The notes beneath the pieces are model-generated. The model was not told the origin of the DNA, searched no databases, and saw only the letters and a list, made by a program, of their open reading frames with translations. From Sporosarcina ureilytica (GTDB taxonomy: Bacteria; Bacillota; Bacilli; Bacillales_A; Planococcaceae): DNA of 64,000 bases. Position 1 is the stretch's first letter. Each line of letters starts with the position of its first letter. Both the position numbers and the translations under genes were made by a program. Of the stretch, positions 55,591 through 63,775 are shown in pieces. The stretch is taken from contig NZ_CP017560.1 in the NCBI RefSeq assembly GCF_001753205.1, forward strand, positions 2,666,001 through 2,730,000. The letters are read 5' to 3'.

Positions 55591-55983
55591 TTACTTTGTA
55601 CCTTGTAAAACTTCTTCAAATGCCTGTTCAACTGCTGTAGAAAAACCTTCTCCGTAATTGTTATTCCCTTCTATATTGAAAATAAGCATCGTTAACTCTT
55701 CTATAAAATCTGTTAATACGACAGATTTCTCACCTTGTACTAACTGGGGATCTGTTTCAGATTTTAACACCTCAACCATTAACGGCCAGACGACTTGTGG
55801 AAAATGAACTTGTCCATATGAATCTTCTCCGTCAATTAAATAAACAAAGCTTAATTTATCTGAATCAGTTATCATTTTCCCTGCTGGTACAATTTCCAAT
55901 ACATCAATGGTTTCTGGTACTAAAAATCGAATTTGTTCACCTTTATGTATACCGATATCAATCTGAATTTGAATGCTCATCAT
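55591..55983 (-). CDS. UPF0738 family protein YjbL
   Basis: This protein of about 130 residues matches the UPF0738 (B. subtilis YjbL) family of unknown function. The characteristic C-terminal stretch is LTMLIFNIEGNNNYGEGFS, and a strand motif LSFVYLIDGEDSYG is at about 47-60. The ATG at 55983 follows AAGGGATG; two slightly earlier ATGs overlap the ribosome site. It leads the operon with relQ. Confidence 0.8.
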   Translation of the reverse strand: MMSIQIQIDIGIHKGEQIRFLVPETIDVLEIVPAGKMITDSDKLSFVYLIDGEDSYGQVHFPQVVWPLMVEVLKSETDPQLVQGEKSVVLTDFIEELTMLIFNIEGNNNYGEGFSTAVEQAFEEVLQGTK

Positions 55984-56138
55984 TCTACATCCCTTCATCA
56001 CTCGATACGTTTAGTTTACCACAAGGCATCATGTCTTTGCAGTTCGAAAAATGCGTTTTTCGTTTAAAATTGGTATACTATATTTAGAGAACAAATTACT
56101 CAATATTGTACCCTTGATTTATGAGAGGAATGAATCAG

Positions 56139-56804
56139 TTGAATGTTCAAAAGATGAAAGTTTTAATGGAGATAAATTCACTGCAATCTTTAGGTGCAGT
56201 ACAATCATATACAAAGCAACAACCAACATCACCTTTATTCACAAGTATGCTTGGAGAAATGATTAACCAATCAACAAGTTCAAGTTTGAATACGAAGAGC
56301 ACAGTAAGCACGAATCCATTAACCTATACAGGAATGAATCATGTGTTTTATCCTTCGACATTATCAAATCTTCTAACAACATCAACTCAAGCTCCTACTT
56401 CTACAATCAAGAATAATACTCATGATTCAAAGGGCTATGCACATATTATTAAGAAAGCCGCCGATACATTTAAGTTGCCTGAACGACTGATCTCGTCAGT
56501 CATTCAACATGAATCTAATTTTAACAGCCAGGCAGTAAGTGCCGCGGGTGCTCAAGGACTTATGCAACTTATGCCTGGTACTGCAAGATTTTTAGGTGTT
56601 AAAGACAGCTTTAACCCTGAACAAAATATTACTGGCGGTGCAAAATATTTAAGACAAATGCTGGACCAATTTAACGGCAATATAGAACTGGCACTTGCTG
56701 CATACAATGCTGGACCTGGGAATGTCAAAAAGTACGGTGGAATCCCCCCATTTAAAGAAACACAAGGCTATGTTAAAAAAGTTTTAAATACATTTTACAA
56801 GTAA
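56139..56804 (+). CDS. Lytic transglycosylase (CwlQ/YjbJ-like)
   Basis: This protein of about 221 residues is a cell-wall lytic transglycosylase with a C-terminal SLT domain (about 95-215). The catalytic Glu is in QHESNFNSQAVSAAGAQGLM, and AAYNAGPGNV follows. Residues before about 90 are Ser/Thr-rich and unstructured. No signal peptide is visible, as in B. subtilis CwlQ, so export is unclear. TTG 56139 behind AGAGGAATG is the chosen start; ATG 56121 and ATG 56154 are alternatives. Confidence 0.88.
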   Translation: MNVQKMKVLMEINSLQSLGAVQSYTKQQPTSPLFTSMLGEMINQSTSSSLNTKSTVSTNPLTYTGMNHVFYPSTLSNLLTTSTQAPTSTIKNNTHDSKGYAHIIKKAADTFKLPERLISSVIQHESNFNSQAVSAAGAQGLMQLMPGTARFLGVKDSFNPEQNITGGAKYLRQMLDQFNGNIELALAAYNAGPGNVKKYGGIPPFKETQGYVKKVLNTFYK

Positions 56805-56993
56805 TTCATGATTGTTTTACACTCATCATCAAATGCAGTTTGTTTGAGAATATAAATTGTAGTTGGTAGAATAGTTTTACAGTGAGTATTTAAGATATGC
56901 TCGATTAAATGCGATTAGCTCAAGGTGCATCCAGGCATCCTGCAGTTATGAATTAACTATTTCCTAAAGTTCGATTAACGTATAACTAAATAT
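56805..56993. other. Gene-free stretch
   Basis: Nothing with a ribosome site, promoter or repeat was seen between the transglycosylase and the degenerate frame that follows. Confidence 0.45.
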
Positions 56994-57158
56994 ATGGCGA
57001 CCGGGGCGTTTGCCGTTAGTAACATGCAAGCGCCAAAACAGCCAGACAATTGCCCTGTTTGTAGAGGTACTTTTCAACTTCAGGAGAAGACAGTCTAAAA
57101 ACAACTTGGCAATGTCTACATGAACTTCATGCAGACCTACTCGACCTTGATATACTAG
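56994..57158 (+). pseudogene. Degenerate small zinc-ribbon-like frame
   Basis: ATG 56994 opens a 34-codon frame that contains NCPVCRGTF, a half zinc-knuckle. It ends in TAA at 57098, and the same frame stays open for another 19 codons to TAG at 57158. No ribosome site precedes it. The first part is GC-richer than its surroundings. Self-complementary parts (AAACAG/CTGTTT at 57036-57062 and CATGAA/TTCATG near 57120) could instead point to a structured RNA. Evidence is weak either way. Confidence 0.3.
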
Positions 57159-57196
57159 GTATGCAGCTTGAAAGGCACAAAGGAGGCTAGAAAATA

Positions 57197-57580
57197 ATGC
57201 GAAAACCTTTGATTCCATATGAGGAGATCGGTGCAGAAAAATTATCTGAACTTATCGATTTATTTTATTCTAAAGTAGCCGTTCATCCAGACTTATACCC
57301 GATTTTTCCTGATGACCTTACAGAAACTGCTCGTAAACAAAAACAATTTATGACCCAATATTTAGGAGGACCAAACTTATATAGCGAGGAACACGGGCAC
57401 CCGATGATGAAAGCTAGACATATGCCATTTCCAATTACACCTACACGTGCTGAAGCTTGGTTATCATGTATGGATGAAGCCATGGATGAAGTCGAATTAG
57501 ATGAAAATATCCGCGATTTTTTCTTTAAACGACTCATATTAACAGCAAAGCATATGGTAAACAAGGAGGATAACCAGTGA
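57197..57580 (+). CDS. Group II truncated haemoglobin (YjbI)
   Basis: This 127-residue globin is of the trHbO type. The proximal His is in ARHMPFPI (His 75), and the Trp characteristic of the group is in RAEAWLSCMDEAM near 88. It binds haem and probably deals with oxygen, NO or peroxide. AAAGGAGG precedes ATG 57197. It overlaps spxH by four bases, the same pairing as yjbI-yjbH in B. subtilis, and may hand oxidant signals to the same stress system. Confidence 0.95.
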   Translation: MRKPLIPYEEIGAEKLSELIDLFYSKVAVHPDLYPIFPDDLTETARKQKQFMTQYLGGPNLYSEEHGHPMMKARHMPFPITPTRAEAWLSCMDEAMDEVELDENIRDFFFKRLILTAKHMVNKEDNQ

Positions 57581-58380
57581 TACCACGTCCTTTATTGGAA
57601 AATTCTACAAGTTCTTTTTTGGAAACAAGACCACTAGAATTATATGTTTTTATCGACCCGGCTTGTAATGATTGTTGGTTTCTTCAACCCATCCTTCGGA
57701 GATTACAAATAGAATACGAACGTTATTTTACGCTCCGTGTCGTACTTAGAACATCCTTACCATCATTGAACTTGCCGAGTGTACGCTCTTTTCAAGAAGA
57801 TGATACCTACGATAAAAATCACACCGCCTTCCCATCCATCGCCATAAAAGCAGCGGAATTTCAAGGGAAGCGTGCAGGATTAAGATTTATCTCGAAACTA
57901 TTTGAGTATTCACATTTAAAGGACAGAAATGTGAACGCATTTTCTGTACTCGTAGAAATTGCTGAATTGGTTTATTTAGATATCGATGAGTTTATTCGGG
58001 ACTTCGCTTCTAAAAATGTTCATCGTGCCTTACAAATAGATTTATATATGGCTAAAGAAATGGAAGTAGATAGCGCACCAACCTTTGTGTTCTTCAATGA
58101 AAATATTGAGGATGAAGGATTAAAAGTGAGCGGTCTATATTCATACGAGATTTATGAACAAATCATCGAAGAACTAATTGGCCAAACGATTTATCCCGAA
58201 ACTCCCCCTCCACTTGAGGAGTTGTTCAAACGGTTTGATACACTGGCTACAAAAGAAATAGCGGAAATTTATAGAATGACTGAGAAATCTGCAGAACGTG
58301 AGTTAAAAAAACGACTTCTACAACAACATATTGAACGTTTAGCAGTCCAGGACATTACATTATGGCGAAAAAAAGTATAA
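57577..58380 (+). CDS. spxH: ClpXP adaptor SpxH (YjbH)
   Basis: This 267-residue DsbA/thioredoxin-like protein binds Spx and speeds its degradation by ClpXP. The CxxC-type site is CNDC at residues 30-33, followed by Trp, as in the family. A long C-terminal helical part completes it. GTG 57577 overlaps the globin stop codon (GTGA), with GGAGG upstream. Its target Spx is encoded at 62892-63287. Confidence 0.93.
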   Translation: MIPRPLLENSTSSFLETRPLELYVFIDPACNDCWFLQPILRRLQIEYERYFTLRVVLRTSLPSLNLPSVRSFQEDDTYDKNHTAFPSIAIKAAEFQGKRAGLRFISKLFEYSHLKDRNVNAFSVLVEIAELVYLDIDEFIRDFASKNVHRALQIDLYMAKEMEVDSAPTFVFFNENIEDEGLKVSGLYSYEIYEQIIEELIGQTIYPETPPPLEELFKRFDTLATKEIAEIYRMTEKSAERELKKRLLQQHIERLAVQDITLWRKKV

Positions 58381-58388
58381 TAAATAAT

Positions 58389-58437
58389 TAAAAAGCTGTT
58401 CAAATCGTAAAAAAACACGATTTAGACAGCTTTTTCT
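58389..58437 (+). terminator. Terminator of spxH
   Basis: Stem AAAAAGCTGT...AAATCGT pairing with ACGATTT...ACAGCTTTTT, followed by T residues. Confidence 0.82.
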
Positions 58438-58483
58438 TATTATTAACATTGCCTATTTTATACTAAGAATTACCATTAGATAA

Positions 58484-58598
58484 GAGAAAAGAGCATCCAA
58501 TCCTGGGGGGGATATGGATGCTCTTATTCAAAGGGAATGGGAGAAATGTTCACGTTCAAACAAAAGGGGTGTATGTTTGGTATGTGATTTATTTCACA
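58484..58598 (-). ncRNA. roxS: RoxS/RsaE regulatory small RNA
   Basis: On the minus strand a transcript of about 115 bases would contain the C-rich single-stranded motifs of RoxS/RsaE, ACACCCCTTTTGTTTGAACG and TTTCTCCCATTCCCTTTGAA. It ends in the terminator GAGCATCC/GGATGCTC plus TTTTCTCTT (58523-58484). It lies between spxH and pepF, where the RNA is encoded in B. subtilis and S. aureus. RoxS uses its C-rich loops to block ribosome sites of central-metabolism and redox mRNAs. The class identity is from recalled sequence and synteny. Confidence 0.88.
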
Positions 58599-58632
58599 TC
58601 CTTACTTTATCATGAAATAACAGATACATCAA
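58583..58632 (-). promoter_or_regulatory. RoxS promoter and Rex/Fnr-type palindrome
   Basis: On the minus strand TTGATG (58632-58627) and TAAAGT (58609-58604) are 17 bases apart. Directly after the -10 lies the perfect palindrome TGTGAAATAAATCACA (58598-58583; TGTGA-N6-TCACA). This fits the Rex and Fnr operator classes; its place at the transcription start favours repression, as by Rex. Confidence 0.75.
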
Positions 58633-58729
58633 CCCTTCACATCACATTTAACATGATTGTCACATTTGCGAATTAGAACGACGGCTTTTAATTATACTTA
58701 AATAACTCTACGCACCGTTTTTTCGGCAT

Positions 58730-58772
58730 AAAAAACCTTATTCCTTCGTTTCTCAACTTTGGAATAAGGTTT
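58730..58772 (-). terminator. Terminator of pepF
   Basis: A 12-bp stem AAACCTTATTCC/GGAATAAGGTTT and a T-tract on the minus strand, just after the pepF stop. Confidence 0.82.
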
Positions 58773-58783
58773 AGCCACTTATA

Positions 58784-60601
58784 TTATTTCAACAAGAGTG
58801 TTTCTAATTCATTTAACTTTTCTTCAAACACACGACAAGCTTCTTCAATTGGTTTGGCAGTTGTCATATCAACGCCCGCTTTCTTCAACACTTCAATCGG
58901 ATAGCTTGAAGACCCCGCTTTTAAGAAGTGATTGATATAACGATCAACTGCAGGTTTCCCTTCTGCAAGAATTTGGTTACTTAGTGCTACTGCAGCACTA
59001 TATCCCGTTGCATATTGGTAAACGTAATAATTATAGTAGAAATGAGGAATTCGCGCCCATTCCAACCCGATTTCTTCATCCACAACAATATCATCACCAA
59101 AGTATTTCTTATTCAGGGCATAATACTCCTCAGTTAGCTTTTCCGCTGTTAAAGCAACACCTTGTTGGTCCAATTGGTGAATTAAATGCTCGAACTCTGC
59201 AAACATCGTTTGACGGAATACCGTACCACGGAAACCATCCAACCAGTAGTTCAACAGGTAAATTCTTTTTTGCTCATCATCTACCGTTTTTAGTAAATGA
59301 TCGTTCAAAATAGCTTCATTCACTGTAGATGCAACTTCAGCAACAAATATCGAATAACCGCTATACACATACGGTTGATATTTTCGAGAATAATAACTAT
59401 GCACACTATGACCAAATTCATGTGCCAATGTAAATAAATTACTAGCGTTATCATGCCAATTCATCAAGATATATGGGTTTGTACCATATGTTCCGGAAGA
59501 ATAAGCACCTGAACGTTTCCCAACATTTTCTCGCACGTCTACCCAACGATTATCTAGTCCTTCTTTAACAATCGATACATACTCCTCACCAAGTGGATGA
59601 AAGCTCTCTAACATCGTTTGTGTGGCTTCTTCGTACGTATATTTCATATTCGCGTCTTGTACAAGTGGTGCGTACATGTCCCACATATGAAGATCCTCTA
59701 ATTCAAATACTTTTTTGCGCAACGCTACATAACGTTGGAGTAAATGTACGTTATTATTAATTGTGGACACTAAATTATCATAAACCTGTTCAGGAATATG
59801 GTTATTTGACATCGCTGCCTCTCGCGCGGATGAATAATTACGAATACGTGCATTCACATTATTCCCTTTCACATTACCTGATAATGTAGAGGCAAACGTA
59901 TTTTTAAACTCATCATACTTAGTATACATTGCTTTAAAAGCTTCTTCTCGTACGCTTGGCTTGTTACTTTCCAAAAAACCTACATACCGACCATGTGATA
60001 ATTCTACTTCTTCTCCATCTTCATTTTTAACTTTCGGAAAAGTTAAGTCTGCGTTATTTAGCATACTAAACGTCTCAGATGGATTGCCCGTTACTTCCGA
60101 TAATTGTGCAAGCAGTGCTTCTTGCTCCGCAGGTAATACGTGAGGACGCATTTTATTCAATTCTTCAATCTCTTGCTTATACAATTTAAGTCCGTCATCT
60201 TCTTCTACCCAGCTATTTAACGTGGCTTCATCAATCGAAAGTAATTCAGGCAAAAAGAAGGACAACGTAGTGGAAACTTTCACAACGAGCGTTTTAATAC
60301 GTCCATCCATCGCTTGATAGAAACTATTCGTTGTATCTTGGTCTGTCTTTAAATGGGCGTAGACATTCAGACGGCGTAATCTTTGCATAAGCTCATCACG
60401 ATACGTTAACGCCTCTAACAGTGCGTCTGCACCGTTATGCAATGATCCTTTATAAGTATTACCTTGTTCCGAATACTTTTCTACTTCGCTATATTCATGT
60501 TCCCAATCGGCATCCGTTGCAAAAATATCCTCCAGACGCCAAGTCTCTTCTACTTTTACTTCATCACGAGTAAGAAGCTTGTTTGTTGATTCTGTTGACA
60601 T
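58784..60601 (-). CDS. pepF: Oligoendopeptidase F
   Basis: This 605-residue M3-family zinc endopeptidase cleaves short peptides in the cytosol. The zinc motif HEFGH is at residues 394-398, with the third ligand Glu at about 422 in FVAEVAST. The C-terminal half has the helical cavity pattern of the family. GAGGAGG lies six bases before ATG 60601. It is followed upstream by coiA, as in B. subtilis. Confidence 0.96.
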   Translation of the reverse strand: MSTESTNKLLTRDEVKVEETWRLEDIFATDADWEHEYSEVEKYSEQGNTYKGSLHNGADALLEALTYRDELMQRLRRLNVYAHLKTDQDTTNSFYQAMDGRIKTLVVKVSTTLSFFLPELLSIDEATLNSWVEEDDGLKLYKQEIEELNKMRPHVLPAEQEALLAQLSEVTGNPSETFSMLNNADLTFPKVKNEDGEEVELSHGRYVGFLESNKPSVREEAFKAMYTKYDEFKNTFASTLSGNVKGNNVNARIRNYSSAREAAMSNNHIPEQVYDNLVSTINNNVHLLQRYVALRKKVFELEDLHMWDMYAPLVQDANMKYTYEEATQTMLESFHPLGEEYVSIVKEGLDNRWVDVRENVGKRSGAYSSGTYGTNPYILMNWHDNASNLFTLAHEFGHSVHSYYSRKYQPYVYSGYSIFVAEVASTVNEAILNDHLLKTVDDEQKRIYLLNYWLDGFRGTVFRQTMFAEFEHLIHQLDQQGVALTAEKLTEEYYALNKKYFGDDIVVDEEIGLEWARIPHFYYNYYVYQYATGYSAAVALSNQILAEGKPAVDRYINHFLKAGSSSYPIEVLKKAGVDMTTAKPIEEACRVFEEKLNELETLLLK

Positions 60602-60636
60602 AAAAATCCTCCTCATTACTTCGAGTTACGAACAAC

Positions 60637-61788
60637 TTATATTTTCTCAATTTTCATTCCTCTTTGCAAGTATTGTGTGAAAAGTATTTCAAAATACTCT
60701 AGGTCTTTTACATTTACGCAATCATGGACTGACTTTACACCAATTAAAAATAAAAACGTTAAGTACCTTTCGCAAACTTCAACGGCATCCTTTTCCTGTC
60801 TCCCATATCGATGCGTAAATTCACGTATATGTTTTAATGTTACTTGATGGAGATTCATATTTTTCATTTCCACAAAATGTAGAAATGCAAGTTGCCACTC
60901 AGCAGCATGTTCTGTAAACACATTTTTATAAGCAATAGGAACGCCAATCCATTTCGGCAATTCACTTGGAATTAACTTCAATTCATAGCACCTTCGTAGA
61001 AAAGAATCATGAATCCCTTTTCGATTATAAAAAATACGAGACTTCAAAAACTTGACTCTTAACGAGGAATGTAGAGAATAATAATGTTGGATTTCCTCCC
61101 TGGTCGGCGGCTTTGGTCTCGCGAAAGGAAAGGATTGTTTGTCCAATGAAAGGACACGATGCTTACCTATAAACTGTCTACCTGAAACATGGAGAAGTGC
61201 ACTTAAATAATGGAATTTTTTAGTGTTAGGCTCATAAGTGAGGAAAACAAGTCCTTCAGTTGGAGTATCAGTGAGAAATTTTTCTTCAAATTGAGATAAT
61301 GAATAAGTCGTTATCCCTTGGGGAAGTTTTTGAAGTTTGTGTGGTGTGCGTAGAATCCAAATCGGATTCATACCTGCATTCATGTACCCTTCCGTTCTTT
61401 CGGCAATATGGCGTAGCGGGATTTGGCTACATTGAAATTCAATCGGTATCACTTCTGACGTTGTGGTAACTAATAGATCTGGACGCTGGGCTATTTTTTT
61501 GAAATACGGCTCTAGTTGTACATCTAAATGATTGCTTTGCTGTAAAAATTCATATAGCTGCTGCTTACCTAGTAGATGTTCCATAGATTCCCCTTCAGAA
61601 AACATAGATCGACATAAACGATCTTGCTGATGGGCAAAATGAGGAATAACGATGTCCCCCACTTTCAATAAAACTTTTTCATTACATTGCGGACAGAAAA
61701 AACTTTCGTGCTTACGCAACTCTCTTAATTCACTTCGTTTCATAGAACTCGTAAGCGTAAAATAATTTCCATCGTTTATTTTGGCCAT
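60637..61788 (-). CDS. coiA: Competence protein CoiA
   Basis: This protein of about 383 residues is the CoiA family, which promotes recombination of incoming DNA during natural transformation. A zinc-type segment FFCPQCNEK (about 30-38) is followed by a PD-(D/E)xK nuclease-like core: RPDLLV and PIEFQCS at about 105-125. The ATG at 61788 is taken; an in-frame GTG at 61803 sits nearer the GAGGGGG stretch and is an alternative. It lies between mecA and pepF, a conserved order. Confidence 0.88.
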   Translation of the reverse strand: MAKINDGNYFTLTSSMKRSELRELRKHESFFCPQCNEKVLLKVGDIVIPHFAHQQDRLCRSMFSEGESMEHLLGKQQLYEFLQQSNHLDVQLEPYFKKIAQRPDLLVTTTSEVIPIEFQCSQIPLRHIAERTEGYMNAGMNPIWILRTPHKLQKLPQGITTYSLSQFEEKFLTDTPTEGLVFLTYEPNTKKFHYLSALLHVSGRQFIGKHRVLSLDKQSFPFARPKPPTREEIQHYYSLHSSLRVKFLKSRIFYNRKGIHDSFLRRCYELKLIPSELPKWIGVPIAYKNVFTEHAAEWQLAFLHFVEMKNMNLHQVTLKHIREFTHRYGRQEKDAVEVCERYLTFLFLIGVKSVHDCVNVKDLEYFEILFTQYLQRGMKIEKI

Positions 61789-61884
61789 TAATATTACAAC
61801 CACCCCCTCTTTTAGAATTATACAAAATTTATGAAAACGATACAAATGATAACGGTGGGAAATTTTTCTTTTAATTTTTTCAAA

Positions 61885-61924
61885 ATAAAAAACGTAATGC
61901 GTGAAAAATCATTACGTTTTAAAG
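61885..61924 (-). terminator. Terminator of mecA
   Basis: Stem AAAACGTAATG/CATTACGTTTT followed by TTTATTTT on the minus strand. Confidence 0.8.
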
Positions 61925-61986
61925 TGTTCTATTTTATTTTAATGTAGCTTACCTTGTTCTACCTCCGTTCGAACCAGGTTAACTAC

Positions 61987-62640
61987 TTAAAAATATTTTT
62001 CAATTTGCGGAAATACATTAGATTCAAAAATTACTTTTCCATATTCTTGAAGAACATGAATTGTTATATGATTCGGCTTAGCGAATTCGGAAAGAACGCT
62101 AAACATATTCATTTTTTGTTTATTGTCCATTTCCTCATCGTCATACTTAACATATAAATAGTATTTAGATTCATATGCATATAACGACGTATGCGCTTTA
62201 TAGTCATGCATACGGCTTGCAATACGAATTACATCTTCGAAATCATTGAATACAAACGTATTTTCAAGTCTATCATTTTCTTTGTTTAACCCGCTCTTCA
62301 ATATCTCTTCAATATCTTCAAATGTTCCGTCATCTTGTTCTTGGAATAATTGATTCGGATCATCATCGTAAAATGGAGACTCTATCATTTGACCATCGTT
62401 TGCTAAAGCACGAGTTACAGTTACTTCTATTCCATCGTTTTTTGCATGAACTTGAATCCAAAGCGGCCCTTCTACTGCAAATTCAGACTGCTCGTTTATT
62501 TCATCCATCATATCCCAAAACAGTTCTTCACTTTTCTCGCGATTATTCCAGACTTCTTCACGAGTAAAGCCACGTTCTTCTATGTCGACATATGATAGAA
62601 AAAACTTCACTGTATCCTCATTAATACGTTCTATTTCCAT
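61987..62640 (-). CDS. mecA: ClpCP adaptor MecA
   Basis: This 217-residue adaptor has an N-terminal target-binding domain (about 1-80; MEIERINEDTVKFFLSYVDI) and a C-terminal ClpC-binding domain (about 120-217). It is joined by an acidic linker (DDDPNQLFQEQDDGTFEDIEE). It delivers ComK and other proteins to ClpCP and assembles the ClpC hexamer. GGGAGGGAGAG precedes ATG 62640. Its presence with coiA is consistent with, but does not show, natural competence. Confidence 0.96.
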   Translation of the reverse strand: MEIERINEDTVKFFLSYVDIEERGFTREEVWNNREKSEELFWDMMDEINEQSEFAVEGPLWIQVHAKNDGIEVTVTRALANDGQMIESPFYDDDPNQLFQEQDDGTFEDIEEILKSGLNKENDRLENTFVFNDFEDVIRIASRMHDYKAHTSLYAYESKYYLYVKYDDEEMDNKQKMNMFSVLSEFAKPNHITIHVLQEYGKVIFESNVFPQIEKYF

Positions 62641-62828
62641 TCTAATCTCTCCCTCCCTATGTTTAGGATTTGTTTCGGTTCCTGTTATATATGAATGTCG
62701 TAAACCTACAATGCCTTATTATTACTATATGACCGTTCCTCAAGTTTTGTAAGGCTTTCTATACAGATTCATGTTTTAAATAGTTTACGCTATTGTAGAT
62801 AACATTTATCAGTAAAGCAAGGGAAAGA

Positions 62829-62880
62829 GAAAAGCCGATAGGAATTTGGCATTTTACAATGTCCCCCTATCAGCTTTTAA
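62829..62880 (-). terminator. Terminator of spx
   Basis: Stem AAAAGC-GATAGG/CCTATC-GCTTTT around a loop of about 22 bases, with a T-tract on the minus strand. Confidence 0.7.
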
Positions 62881-62891
62881 ATTTCATATCA

Positions 62892-63287
62892 TTAATTAAC
62901 CATACGTCGTGCTTCCAGTAACTGGTAAGCCCTTACTTTTCGTGGGAGGAACCGTCGGATTTCATCTTCATTATATCCTACTTGAAGTCTCTTTTCATCA
63001 AGAATGATTGGTCTTCTTAAGAGTCCCGGATGTTCCTGAATTAACTCATAAAGACGTTGAAGCGGTAAACTTTCAACATCTACGTTTAGTTTTTGGTAAA
63101 TCTTTGAACGAGTAGAGATAATTTCATCTGTCCCATCCTCAGTCATTCGTAGAATTTCTTTTATTTCATCGATGTTCAAAGGTTCGGAGAAAATATTTCG
63201 CTCTGTATACGGAATATCATGTTCCTCCAGCCATGCTTTTGCTTTTCTGCATGACGTACAGCTCGGTGATGTAAATAATGTTACCAT
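62892..63287 (-). CDS. spx: Redox regulator Spx
   Basis: This 131-residue ArsC-family transcription factor binds the RNA polymerase alpha C-terminal domain and activates disulfide-stress genes. The redox switch is CTSC (Cys 10 and Cys 13), and the conserved text [28 protein letters not shown] is present near residues 85-115. The N-terminus [10 protein letters not shown] matches at ATG 63287, with AAAGGAAG upstream. Its adaptor SpxH is in the same window. Confidence 0.97.
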   Translation of the reverse strand: MVTLFTSPSCTSCRKAKAWLEEHDIPYTERNIFSEPLNIDEIKEILRMTEDGTDEIISTRSKIYQKLNVDVESLPLQRLYELIQEHPGLLRRPIILDEKRLQVGYNEDEIRRFLPRKVRAYQLLEARRMVN

Positions 63288-63775
63288 CATACACTGACAC
63301 TTCCTTTCAAATCGTTTTGCGAATTTTTATGTTCAAATTAGAATAATTGTAAATTAAAACTTCCTATTACTAGTATACACAATTTTACCAACGATTAAAA
63401 CAGTTTTTTTGAATAACTTTAAAAATAATAGCATATCGACACATTTTCGCAATATAGTCGATTTCCTATCACTTTTTCAATCAATTCTTTCTTCTTTAAC
63501 TGTTATACCCGTTCACATCAAAAATAAACATCAGTTTATTCGTTTTCTCATATTCTCATTTAGTCTCATTATATTGAAAACCAATCTTCTCACTAATAGA
63601 ACGTTTCAAAAATAAAAAAGTTCCAAATTTAAAGCCGATACCGCCGAATAATTGTGACAAATACTAGGCAAATCATTAAGGTGACAAACTGTGCTTCATA
63701 GTCGACCGCCTTACTGGAGATATCACCATAAAATATAGCCCCCCACTTCAGTATCAATCAGTGAGAGACTACAGT
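63288..63775. other. Intergenic region upstream of spx
   Basis: About 490 bases. A TATACT hexamer (63377-63372, minus strand) could be the -10 of an spx promoter, but no good -35 is seen. An AT-rich open frame at 63409-63615 has no ribosome site. GTGACAAA occurs twice (near 63654 and 63681). No RNA gene or repeat is recognised. Confidence 0.4.

Noticed and set aside
58514..58615. 33-codon plus-strand frame with G-rich site (MDALIQREWEKC...)
   Set aside because: The G-run is the complement of the RoxS terminator loop, and the frame lies wholly inside the small RNA gene and its promoter on the other strand.
63409..63615. 68-codon plus-strand frame starting at TTG
   Set aside because: It is AT-rich, has no ribosome site, and its Phe/Ile/Asn-rich product is typical of random AT-rich sequence.
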